From assembly GCA_024401275.1 (NCBI GenBank), contig JAKSLJ010000016.1, positions 1-64,000 on the forward strand: a stretch of 64,000 nucleotides of DNA, in the 5' to 3' direction. Made by a program: the position numbers and the translations under genes. This DNA is from Bacteroidaceae bacterium (GTDB taxonomy: Bacteria; Bacteroidota; Bacteroidia; Bacteroidales; Bacteroidaceae). How positions within the stretch are numbered: position 1 is the first letter of the stretch; the number at the start of each line of letters is the position of its first letter. The notes under the pieces were generated by a model, which saw only the letters and a program-made list of their open reading frames with translations, was not told the DNA's origin and did not search any database. Positions 53,218 to 61,344 of this stretch are shown piece after piece.

Positions 53218-53337
53218 CACACTGAAAACTTTATGGTATACAAAAAGTTTTCTTATGCAATTTCTGCCGACAAATATATATAATAATATATATAAGCAAA
53301 ACTTAAAGGCTAAATGCAGACCCCAAAAGACAAAAAA

Positions 53338-53404
53338 GCAAACTAAAAAAGACTTAAAAAACAAACTAAAGAAGACTAAATATCAAACTAAAGAAGACTA
53401 AATA
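53338..53404 (+). repeat. 22-bp near-tandem repeats in the 5' leader of the efflux operon
   Basis: AAACTAAAGAAGACTAAATA occurs twice (about 53363 and 53385) with a diverged copy before; the leader is purine-rich with no stop-free frame of note. Confidence 0.7.
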
Positions 53405-53415
53405 ACATACAGGAT

Positions 53416-54768
53416 ATGACACTAAAAAACAATCTAAAAACACTTTTAATGGGACTTTTTCTCTCGTTTGGAGCAACCATGAACGCCCAAACAGAAGTCT
53501 CATCTGACGCTCCGAAACTTGACCTTACACTTGCTAAGGCCATAAGTATCGCATTAGAAGAAAATCCAACAATCAAAGTTGCAGAAAAGGACATCGAGCT
53601 CAAAAAGATTGCTGATAAGGAAGCATGGATGAATCTTCTTCCTACTCTTGACGCTCAGCTTGCTCTCTCCCACTCTATCACAGTTGCAGAAATCCGCACA
53701 AGCATGGGTACATTCAAGATGGGTATGGACGGAACAACAACCGCACAAGGTTCTCTCACTTTGGCACTTCCAATATTCGCTCCTGCCATCTACAAGAACA
53801 TGAAGATGACAAAGGACGACATTCTTCTTGCTCAGGAAGCAGCTCGCGGCAGCAAGCTCGACCTCATCAAGCAGGTTACAAAAGCTTATTATGCGGCTCT
53901 CCTCGCAAAGAACAGCGTTGATGTTGTTCAGAAGGCTTACGATGTTGCAGCAGAGAAGTTCCGCGTAGTAGATGCAAAGTACCAAGTAGGTAAGGCAAGC
54001 GAATATGATCAGCTTTCTGCTTCTGTCCAGATGCGTTCAATGAAGTCGTCTCTCGTAAGCACTCAGACAGGCTTGAAGCTCGCTCTCCTTCAGCTTCAGG
54101 TTCTCATGGGCGTAACAGAGAGTGTAAACATCAACATTAACGACGACCTCAACAACTACTCAAAGAACCTTAAGGTAGAAGATGAGTTCACACTCGCAAT
54201 GGAGCTCGACAACAACACTGGTCTCCGACAGTTGAACTATAGCGAGAAGATGCTTGGTCATGCAAGAAGCATCTTGAAAACAAACTTCATGCCAACCATT
54301 GGTCTTCAGCTTACAGGACAGTATCAGTCTATGTCTAACGACAACTGGAACTTATTCAAATACCACTATTCTCCAAGTAGTTCATTAGCAATCGCTGTAA
54401 GCATTCCTATATTCAAGGCATCGAACTTCACAAAGCTCAAGAGCAACCAGTTGCAGCTCATGCAGCTTCAGGACACTCGCCAGAATACAATCAACCAGCT
54501 CAGAATGGCTATTGCAAGCTATCGTAGCAACATGTATTCAACAATTGACCAGGCAAACTCAAACATGCTCGCAGTTGAGCAGGCAAGCAAAGCGGTTGAT
54601 ATCGCATCCAAGCGTTACGAAGTTGGAAACGGAACAATCCTTGAACTCAACCAAAGCCAAACGGCTCTCACTCAGGCAGAACTCACATACAGCCAGAGCA
54701 TCTACGACTTCCTCGTAAGTAAGGCAGACCTTGACTACACTCTCGGTCGCGAAACTTACCTAAAGTAA
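53416..54768 (+). CDS. TolC-family outer membrane efflux protein
   Basis: A 450-residue protein with a signal peptide (up to about MNAQ) and two outer membrane efflux repeats with long helices (LTLAKAISIALEENPTIKVAEKDIEL; LDLIKQVTKAYYAALLAKN; and the second half VDIASKRYEVGNGTILELNQSQT). It is the outer membrane channel of the tripartite pump encoded by the next two genes, same strand and order TolC, adaptor, RND. Confidence 0.93.
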   Translation: MTLKNNLKTLLMGLFLSFGATMNAQTEVSSDAPKLDLTLAKAISIALEENPTIKVAEKDIELKKIADKEAWMNLLPTLDAQLALSHSITVAEIRTSMGTFKMGMDGTTTAQGSLTLALPIFAPAIYKNMKMTKDDILLAQEAARGSKLDLIKQVTKAYYAALLAKNSVDVVQKAYDVAAEKFRVVDAKYQVGKASEYDQLSASVQMRSMKSSLVSTQTGLKLALLQLQVLMGVTESVNININDDLNNYSKNLKVEDEFTLAMELDNNTGLRQLNYSEKMLGHARSILKTNFMPTIGLQLTGQYQSMSNDNWNLFKYHYSPSSSLAIAVSIPIFKASNFTKLKSNQLQLMQLQDTRQNTINQLRMAIASYRSNMYSTIDQANSNMLAVEQASKAVDIASKRYEVGNGTILELNQSQTALTQAELTYSQSIYDFLVSKADLDYTLGRETYLK

Positions 54769-54833
54769 GAGAAGTTGTAAAAAAGCAAAATCTGAAATAA
54801 CAGAAACATCAAGAAATAAAAAGAACTAAATAT

Positions 54834-56015
54834 ATGAAATTCAAAGTTTTATCAATTGCAGCTCTTTGCATCTGCGCAGTATGTACTTCTTGCAAGAAAG
54901 AGAAGGAAGAAGCAAAGATCGTTGAACTCCCACAAGTGAAAGTTGTCTCAGTTTCAACAGAAAGTGTCGGAGAATCAGAAACTTATACTGCTACAGTAGA
55001 AAGTGATGTTAAAAACAACATTTCGCCAAACGCTCCTATGCGTATCCGCAAGATTCTTGTAGATGTTGGCGACCGCGTTGCCAAAGGTCAGGTTGTTGCT
55101 ATTCTTGATGCATCAAACGAGAGCCAGGTTGGCATGCAGATTCAGAGTCAGCAAGCTGCCATTGCTGGCCAGGAAGCATCTTACCAGGCACAGGTAGCAA
55201 GCGTACGCAGCACAGAAGCTCAGGTAGCCCAGGCAAAGATTGAGGCAAACCGTATGGACCAGCTTTATAAGGCAGGTGGTATCTCAAAATCTGATAATGA
55301 AGCTGTTCAGCTCCAGCTCAAGACACAGCAGCGTGCTCTTGAAGCTCAGCGCGAGCAACTCAAGGCACAGCGTGCTGCAATTGCAGCTCAGCAGGCACAG
55401 CTCAAAGGTCTTCACACTCAGAGCGCTTCTATGGCTGAGAACAACAAGCTCATCAGCCCTATCAGCGGTTACGTTACAGCGCGCAACTACGATGCAGGCG
55501 ACATGACTGGTGGACAGCCTGTTGTTACAATTGAGCAGACAAATCCGGTAAAGCTTCTTCTCAACGTAAGCGAAATTTACTACAGCAAGGTTAAGAAAGG
55601 TATGCCTGTAAGCATTCGCCTCGACGCTTATGAGGAAAGAGGCTTTGGTGGTAAGGTAACTATCGTTTACCCTTCTATTGACCAGGCTACTCACACTTTC
55701 CCAGTGGAAGTTACCATTGACAATCCTGAGCAGCTTGTTCGCCCAGGAATGTTCGCTCGTGCAGAAATAAACTTCGCTTACAACAATAGCGTAGTTATTC
55801 CTGATGAAGCACTTGTAAAGCAGATGGGTGCTGGCGACCGCTACGTTTATGTTCTCGACCCTGCTACAAATACAGTAAAATACCAGAAGGTTGAGCTCGG
55901 ACGTCACGTTGGCGACAAGTACGAGATTAAGAGCGGCATTTCTCCAAAAGACAAGATTGTTGTTGCAGGTCAGAGCCGCCTTGCCGACGGAAAGAAGGTA
56001 CAAGTAGTAAAGTAA
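54834..56015 (+). CDS. RND efflux periplasmic adaptor (MFP), lipoprotein
   Basis: A 393-residue adaptor with a lipobox (AVCTSC, Cys about 20). Lipoyl-type halves (VESDVKNNISPNAPMRIRKI; LISPISGYVTARNYDAGDM) flank an alanine/glutamine-rich helical hairpin (about 95-205), then beta-barrel and membrane-proximal domains (VSIRLDAYEERGFGGKVTIV; GDKYEIKSGISPKDKIVVAGQ). It bridges the RND permease and the TolC channel. Substrate unknown. Confidence 0.93.
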   Translation: MKFKVLSIAALCICAVCTSCKKEKEEAKIVELPQVKVVSVSTESVGESETYTATVESDVKNNISPNAPMRIRKILVDVGDRVAKGQVVAILDASNESQVGMQIQSQQAAIAGQEASYQAQVASVRSTEAQVAQAKIEANRMDQLYKAGGISKSDNEAVQLQLKTQQRALEAQREQLKAQRAAIAAQQAQLKGLHTQSASMAENNKLISPISGYVTARNYDAGDMTGGQPVVTIEQTNPVKLLLNVSEIYYSKVKKGMPVSIRLDAYEERGFGGKVTIVYPSIDQATHTFPVEVTIDNPEQLVRPGMFARAEINFAYNNSVVIPDEALVKQMGAGDRYVYVLDPATNTVKYQKVELGRHVGDKYEIKSGISPKDKIVVAGQSRLADGKKVQVVK

Positions 56016-56081
56016 ATTGAAAACTGAGAATTGAAGAATCAACATTCGCCAATTCGTAAATTCGTAAATCCGTAAATAAAA
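56016..56081. repeat. short tandem repeat before the RND permease gene
   Basis: AATTCGTAAATTCGTAAATC-type 8-bp words repeat about three times just upstream of the ATG; a related AATTGATAATTGAAAATTGA array lies after the gene (59250-59276). Confidence 0.6.
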
Positions 56082-59000
56082 ATGACTATATACGAAAGAG
56101 CGGTCAAACGACCGATTATGACGAGCCTTTGCTTCGTGGCAATCATTGTCTTCGGTATATTCTCGTTCATCAAGTTGCCTATTGACTTGATGCCAGATAT
56201 CGAGACAAATACCATCATGGTAATGACCTACTACAACGGAGCATCGGCTAACGATATTGAGAATAACGTAACCCGTCCGCTGGAGAACTCCCTCAATGCG
56301 GTTGAGCACTTGAAGCACATCACTTCTGCTTCTCGTGACAACGTCAGCGTTGTGACTCTTCAGTTCGAGTTCGGCTACGATATTGATGACTTGACAAACA
56401 ACGTCCGAGACAAGCTTGACATGGTAAGCAACATGCTGCCAAAAGATGCCAACCAGCCTATTCTCTTCAAGTTCTCAACAGACATGATCCCTATCCTCTT
56501 GCTCTCTGTTCAGGCTGATGAATCACAAAAGGCTCTTTACAAGATTCTCGACGAAACCGTAGCAAACCCATTGGCTCGTATCGATGGTGTAGGTTCGGTA
56601 AGTATCTCAGGTGCTCCTGAGCGAGAAATCAACATCTATCTCGACCCACGCCGCATGGAGGCTTACCACGTTTCTCCTGCCCTTATCAGCTCTGCTATTG
56701 CATCTGAGAACATGAACATCACAAACGGTACGATAGACATTGGTTCTCAGACCTTTACCGTTCGTACAGAAGGTGAGTTCAAGGACCCTCAGGAGATGGG
56801 AAATGTGATTATCTCAAGCCAGGGCGACAAGATTGTTCGTCTGAAGGATGTTGCTCGCATAGAAGACAACCTTGAGGAGCGTGCTCAGCGTACGTTCACC
56901 AATGGTAAGCAGGGTGCCATGATTGTCGTTCAGAAGCAGTCTGGTGCAAACTCCGTAGCCATTTCCGACAAGGTGCTTTCCATGATTCCTGAACTTCAGG
57001 AGAATCTCCCTTCTGACGTAAAGCTTGGCGTTATCGTAAACACATCTGATAACATCAAGAATACCGTAAGCTCTCTTGAGGAGACTATCATGTACGCCAT
57101 GATCTTCGTGGCACTCGTGGTATTCATCTTCCTCGGTCGCTGGCGTGCAACGGTGGTTATTGTGATTACCATCCCGATGTCACTTATCGCATCGTTCATC
57201 TATCTGTTCGGAACAGGCTCTTCACTCAACATGATTTCCCTTGCCTGTCTCTCTATCGCTATCGGTAACGTTGTGGACGACGCCATTGTGGTACTTGAGA
57301 ACGTCACGACGCATATTGAACGCGGAGCCGACCCTAAGCAGGCGGCTATGCATGGTACTCAGGAGGTTGCCATTTCCGTAATCGCATCTACACTTACCAT
57401 GATCGCCGTGTTCTTCCCGTTGACGCTCGTTACTGGTATGGCAGGTGTGCTCTTCAAGGAGTTGGGTTGGATGATGTGTATCATCATGACAGTTTCTACT
57501 GTATCTGCCCTAACCTTCACTCCTATGCTTTGTTCTCTTACCCTCAAGCTCAAGAAGAAGCAGAGCGGATTCTTCAAGAAATTCTACACACCTATCAGCA
57601 AGGCACTTGACGGACTTGACGACTGGTATGAAAGCGTTATCCATTGGGCTGTACGCCATCGCAAGACGGTACTCATGGGCTGTGGCGCGTTCATCGTGCT
57701 TACGATAGTTATCGTGTCTATCTTCAATATCAAGTCAGACTTCTTCCCAGCTAACGACTCTGGTCGTGTGGGTGTTTCACTTGAATTGCCTATCGGTACT
57801 CGTGTTGAGAAGGCAGAGGAAGTTGCCAAGAGCCTTACAAAGCTTTGGATGGATCGCTACGGAAAAGACCTTGAGAACACCAACTTCACCGTTGGTCAGG
57901 CAGGCGACAACAACACATTCGCTTCCCTCTCTACAAGTGGTTCTCACATCATTTCCTTCAACATGCAGTTCGTCAAGAGTAACAAGCGTGACAAAGGTCT
58001 TGCCACAATCTGTGACGAAATGCGTGCCGACCTGAAGAATATGCCAGAACTCGCCAAGTTCCAGGTTAAGCTTGGTGGTGGCGGCGGCGGTATGGGAGGT
58101 CAGTCAACAGCCACATTCGAAATCTACGGCTACGACCTTGACCTCACTCGCGACCTTGCCGAAGAACTTGCAGCTAAGCTCCGTGAGCGTCCGGAAATCT
58201 CAGAGTGCGTTATCTCACGTTCTGACTTCCAGCCAGAAGTTGTTGTTGACTTCGACCGCGAAAAGCTTTCTCAGCAGGGACTTACCCTTAGCACAGCATC
58301 TGGTTATGTCCGCAACAGCATCAACGGTTCTCAGATGACATACTTCCGCGAGGATGGTGACGAGTACGACGTAAAGGTTCGCTTTGAGCCTTCTGCACGT
58401 ATCACTATCGAAGACATCGAGAACATGTCTATTCCTAACGGTAAGGGACAACTCATCCGCATCAAGGATATAGGTTCTGTAAGCGAAAGCTCTATTCCTC
58501 CAACAATTGAGCGTAAGGACCGCCAGCGTTACGTTACTGTAAGCGGTGTACTTGCCGACGGTTATGCACTCTCTGATGGTGTTGAGGCAGGTAGAGAGAT
58601 CTATAAGAAGATGGATATTCCACAGGGTATCACTATCCAGGTAGCAGGTTCTTACGAAGACCAGCAGGATTCAAACCGCGACCTCGGTACTCTCGGTATC
58701 ATCATCATCCTTCTCGTGTTCATCGTAATGGCTGCTCAGTTCGAGTCACTCTCTTATCCGTTCATCATCATCATCTCTGTGCCATTCGCATTCTGTGGTA
58801 TAGCAATCTCACTTGCTCTCACAGGCACCGACCTGAACATCATGTCTATGCTCGGTGGTATCATGCTTATCGGTATTGTGGTAAAGAACGGTATCGTGCT
58901 CATTGACTACACACAGCTCCTCCGCGAGCGTGGCTACGGTCTTCTCCGTGCTGCAACAGCTGCCGCAAAGAGCCGTCTCCGTCCTATCCTCATGACTACT

Positions 59001-59249
59001 CTCACCACAATCCTCGGTATGCTCCCAATGGCTTTGAGCCACGGTGTAGGTGCTGAGATGTGGCGTCCAATGGGTATCAGTATCATCGGTGGTTTGCTCG
59101 TTTCTACGGTAATGACACTTATCTATGTGCCTTCTATGTTCTGCATCTTCGGCGGCATTGGCGTCAAGAACAAGCGCAAGAAGTTCAAGGAGCAACTTGA
59201 GCTTGATGCTTACTGGAAGGAACACAAGAGCGAGGAGCAGTTCAAATAA
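56082..59249 (+). CDS. RND efflux permease (AcrB/HAE-1 type)
   Basis: A 1055-residue inner membrane proton antiporter with 12 predicted membrane segments and two large periplasmic loops. Typical parts: TIYERAVKRPIMTSLCFVAI, TM4 with AIGNVVDDAIVVLENV (Asp pair of the proton relay), SVSISGAPEREINIYLD, and the C-terminal half with MAAQFESLSYPF and GIVVKNGIVLIDYTQLLRERG. Together with the TolC-type channel and MFP it forms a tripartite pump exporting hydrophobic toxins. The length and the Asp pair favour a drug/HAE1-like rather than a metal CzcA-like pump. Confidence 0.95.
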   Translation: MTIYERAVKRPIMTSLCFVAIIVFGIFSFIKLPIDLMPDIETNTIMVMTYYNGASANDIENNVTRPLENSLNAVEHLKHITSASRDNVSVVTLQFEFGYDIDDLTNNVRDKLDMVSNMLPKDANQPILFKFSTDMIPILLLSVQADESQKALYKILDETVANPLARIDGVGSVSISGAPEREINIYLDPRRMEAYHVSPALISSAIASENMNITNGTIDIGSQTFTVRTEGEFKDPQEMGNVIISSQGDKIVRLKDVARIEDNLEERAQRTFTNGKQGAMIVVQKQSGANSVAISDKVLSMIPELQENLPSDVKLGVIVNTSDNIKNTVSSLEETIMYAMIFVALVVFIFLGRWRATVVIVITIPMSLIASFIYLFGTGSSLNMISLACLSIAIGNVVDDAIVVLENVTTHIERGADPKQAAMHGTQEVAISVIASTLTMIAVFFPLTLVTGMAGVLFKELGWMMCIIMTVSTVSALTFTPMLCSLTLKLKKKQSGFFKKFYTPISKALDGLDDWYESVIHWAVRHRKTVLMGCGAFIVLTIVIVSIFNIKSDFFPANDSGRVGVSLELPIGTRVEKAEEVAKSLTKLWMDRYGKDLENTNFTVGQAGDNNTFASLSTSGSHIISFNMQFVKSNKRDKGLATICDEMRADLKNMPELAKFQVKLGGGGGGMGGQSTATFEIYGYDLDLTRDLAEELAAKLRERPEISECVISRSDFQPEVVVDFDREKLSQQGLTLSTASGYVRNSINGSQMTYFREDGDEYDVKVRFEPSARITIEDIENMSIPNGKGQLIRIKDIGSVSESSIPPTIERKDRQRYVTVSGVLADGYALSDGVEAGREIYKKMDIPQGITIQVAGSYEDQQDSNRDLGTLGIIIILLVFIVMAAQFESLSYPFIIIISVPFAFCGIAISLALTGTDLNIMSMLGGIMLIGIVVKNGIVLIDYTQLLRERGYGLLRAATAAAKSRLRPILMTTLTTILGMLPMALSHGVGAEMWRPMGISIIGGLLVSTVMTLIYVPSMFCIFGGIGVKNKRKKFKEQLELDAYWKEHKSEEQFK

Positions 59250-59276
59250 ATTGATAATTGAAAATTGATAATTGAA

Positions 59277-59570
59277 ATGAAGTCAGTATTCATCACATAC
59301 GATCAGGCACTACATGAGTTGGTCCTCGAAGCCTTGAGCCGTTCTCTCTGCAAGGGTTACACACAGTTTCCTATGGTAGCAGGTCGCGGAAGCGAAACTG
59401 GCGAGCCACACCTCGGCTCTCACGCATGGCCTTCAACAAACTCAGCCATTATCACCATCTGCCCAGCAGAACGCGTACAGCCACTTCTCGACCGTCTCAA
59501 GATGATTGACCTTGAGAATCCACTCCTCGGTCTTCGCGCATTCGTATGGACTGTTGAGCAGAGTATTTAA
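59277..59570 (+). CDS. PG0541-family transporter-associated protein (PII-like)
   Basis: A 97-residue protein: MKSVFITYDQALHELVLEAL, then RGSETGEPHLGSHAWPSTNS and LLGLRAFVWTVEQS. It belongs to the PG0541 family, small PII-fold proteins found next to RND pumps in Bacteroidetes, here 27 bp after the permease. It probably senses a ligand or binds the pump. The ATG at 59277 fits homology better than an upstream in-frame start. Confidence 0.85.
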   Translation: MKSVFITYDQALHELVLEALSRSLCKGYTQFPMVAGRGSETGEPHLGSHAWPSTNSAIITICPAERVQPLLDRLKMIDLENPLLGLRAFVWTVEQSI

Positions 59571-59641
59571 AGAGTTTTTTGGGATATATACAATTCCAGT
59601 TTTTAACTCTAAAAAGTTGTAAAATTTGTTTCATTTATAAT

Positions 59642-59686
59642 AAAAGGAAAGGCAAGAACTCAGTTTTTTGCCTTTTCTTTTTGTTT
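59642..59686 (+). terminator. terminator of the efflux operon
   Basis: AAAAGGAAAGGCAA, a loop of about 12, TTGCCTTTTCTTTTT: a stem of about 12 pairs with a T run. It overlaps the -33 region of the next promoter. Confidence 0.75.
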
Positions 59687-59710
59687 TTACAAATAAAACC
59701 TTTAACTTTG
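59680..59710 (+). promoter_or_regulatory. promoter of the DUF4301 gene
   Basis: TTTG (59680-59683), 19 bp, TAACTTTG (59703-59710), 38 bp before the ATG. Confidence 0.75.
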
Positions 59711-59747
59711 CAGACAGAATTGAAAAACCAAAACCATAAAATACACT

Positions 59748-61265
59748 ATGCTATCTCCTAAAGACTTAGAACAGCTTGCTCAGAAAGGCATTACACCTGA
59801 GCAGATTGAAGTTCAGCTTAACCAGTTCAAGACTGGTTTCCCATTCCTTAAGTTAGATTCTGCCGCAAGCATTGAGCACGGAATCGTTGCACCTACTGCC
59901 GAAGAACAGCAGAAGTACATCGCTGCTTGGGAAGCTTACAAGGCTGAAGGCAAGAAGGTCGTTAAGTTCGTGCCTGCTTCGGGCGCAGCTTCGCGTATGT
60001 TCAAGGACATCTTCTCTTTCACTACTGCCGACTACGATGTTCCTACAACCGACTTCGAGAAGAAGTACTTTGCTGACATCCACAAGTTTGCTTTCTTCGA
60101 TGCACTCGACGAAGTGTGCCAGAAGAACAATGGCAAGGGTGTTGACGCTCTCATTGCCGAAGGAAACTACAAGGCTGTGGCTCTCAACATGCTTTCAAAG
60201 GAAGGTCTCAACTACGGTCAGCTTCCAAAGGGCATGCTCCTCTTCCACTCTTACGCAGAAGGCGCTCGTACGCCTATGGAAGAGCATCTCGTAGAAGCAG
60301 CTCTCTATGCTTCTTCTGACAAGAAGGCTAACGTACACTTCACAGTTTCTCACGAGCACCTCCCATTCTTCAAGCAGCGTGTTGCCGACAAGCAGCAGAT
60401 GTATGCCGACAAGTATGGCGTAACTTACGACATCTCGTTCTCAGAGCAGAAGTCTTCTACAGACACTATCGCAGCTAACCCAGACGGTACTCCATTCCGC
60501 AACGAGGATGACACTCTCCTTTTCCGTCCAGGTGGTCACGGCGCACTCATTGAGAACCTCAACGACATCGACGCTGATGTTGTCTTCATCAAGAATATTG
60601 ATAACGTAGTGCCAGATCGCTTGAAGCAGTCTACAGTTGACTACAAGCAGATTATCGCCGGCATTCTCGTTGACCTCCAGAAGAAGGCATTCGGCTATCT
60701 CGAGCTTCTCAATAGCGGCAAATATACTCACGAGCAGATTGAGGAAATCATCCGCTTCGTACAGCATGACCTCTGCTGCCGCAAGCAGGACATCAAGGAG
60801 CTCGAAGATGCTGACCTCGTAATCTATCTAAAGAACAAGCTCAACCGCCCAATGCGCGTTTGTGGCGTTGTAAAGAACGTTGGTGAGCCTGGTGGTGGTC
60901 CTTTCAACACATACAACCAGGACGGCACAGTAAGCCTTCAGATTCTTGAAAGCAGCCAGATTGACAAGACTAATGCAGAGTACATGGAGATGTTCACAAA
61001 GGGCACTCACTTCAACCCAGTTGACCTCGTATGCGCAGTCAAGGACTACAAGGGCGAGAAGTTCAATCTCCCTCAGTATGTTGACAAGACAACAGGCTTC
61101 ATCTCTCAGAAGTCAAAGAACGGCAAGGACCTTCAGGCACTTGAGCTCCCAGGTCTTTGGAATGGTGCCATGAGCGATTGGAACACAATCTTCGTAGAAG
61201 TTCCACTTGAGACCTTCAACCCAGTGAAGACTGTCAACGATCTTCTTCGCGACGCACATCAGTAA
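59748..61265 (+). CDS. DUF4301 family protein
   Basis: A 505-residue protein of a Bacteroidetes family of unknown function. Features: QLAQKGITPEQIEVQLNQFK at the N terminus, VPASGAASRMFKDI (about 76-89, a nucleotidyltransferase-like glycine-rich loop), FRPGGHGALIENLNDIDADV, and CGVVKNVGEPGGGPF. The SGxxSR loop and RPGGHGAL motif recall sugar-nucleotide pyrophosphorylases, so a nucleotidyltransferase-type activity is a reasonable guess. Strong codon bias suggests high expression. Confidence 0.85.
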   Translation: MLSPKDLEQLAQKGITPEQIEVQLNQFKTGFPFLKLDSAASIEHGIVAPTAEEQQKYIAAWEAYKAEGKKVVKFVPASGAASRMFKDIFSFTTADYDVPTTDFEKKYFADIHKFAFFDALDEVCQKNNGKGVDALIAEGNYKAVALNMLSKEGLNYGQLPKGMLLFHSYAEGARTPMEEHLVEAALYASSDKKANVHFTVSHEHLPFFKQRVADKQQMYADKYGVTYDISFSEQKSSTDTIAANPDGTPFRNEDDTLLFRPGGHGALIENLNDIDADVVFIKNIDNVVPDRLKQSTVDYKQIIAGILVDLQKKAFGYLELLNSGKYTHEQIEEIIRFVQHDLCCRKQDIKELEDADLVIYLKNKLNRPMRVCGVVKNVGEPGGGPFNTYNQDGTVSLQILESSQIDKTNAEYMEMFTKGTHFNPVDLVCAVKDYKGEKFNLPQYVDKTTGFISQKSKNGKDLQALELPGLWNGAMSDWNTIFVEVPLETFNPVKTVNDLLRDAHQ

Positions 61266-61288
61266 AATAGTTTTTCAGATACACAGAA

Positions 61289-61325
61289 TCTCTCCCCTCC
61301 ATAAACCGAGGGGAGAGTTTTTTAT
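61289..61325 (+). terminator. terminator of the DUF4301 gene
   Basis: CTCTCCCCTC (61290-61299), nine-base loop, GAGGGGAGAG (61309-61318), TTTTTT. It lies between convergent genes and may serve only the plus strand. Confidence 0.88.
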
Positions 61326-61344
61326 TGTATATCACAGCCAGATT

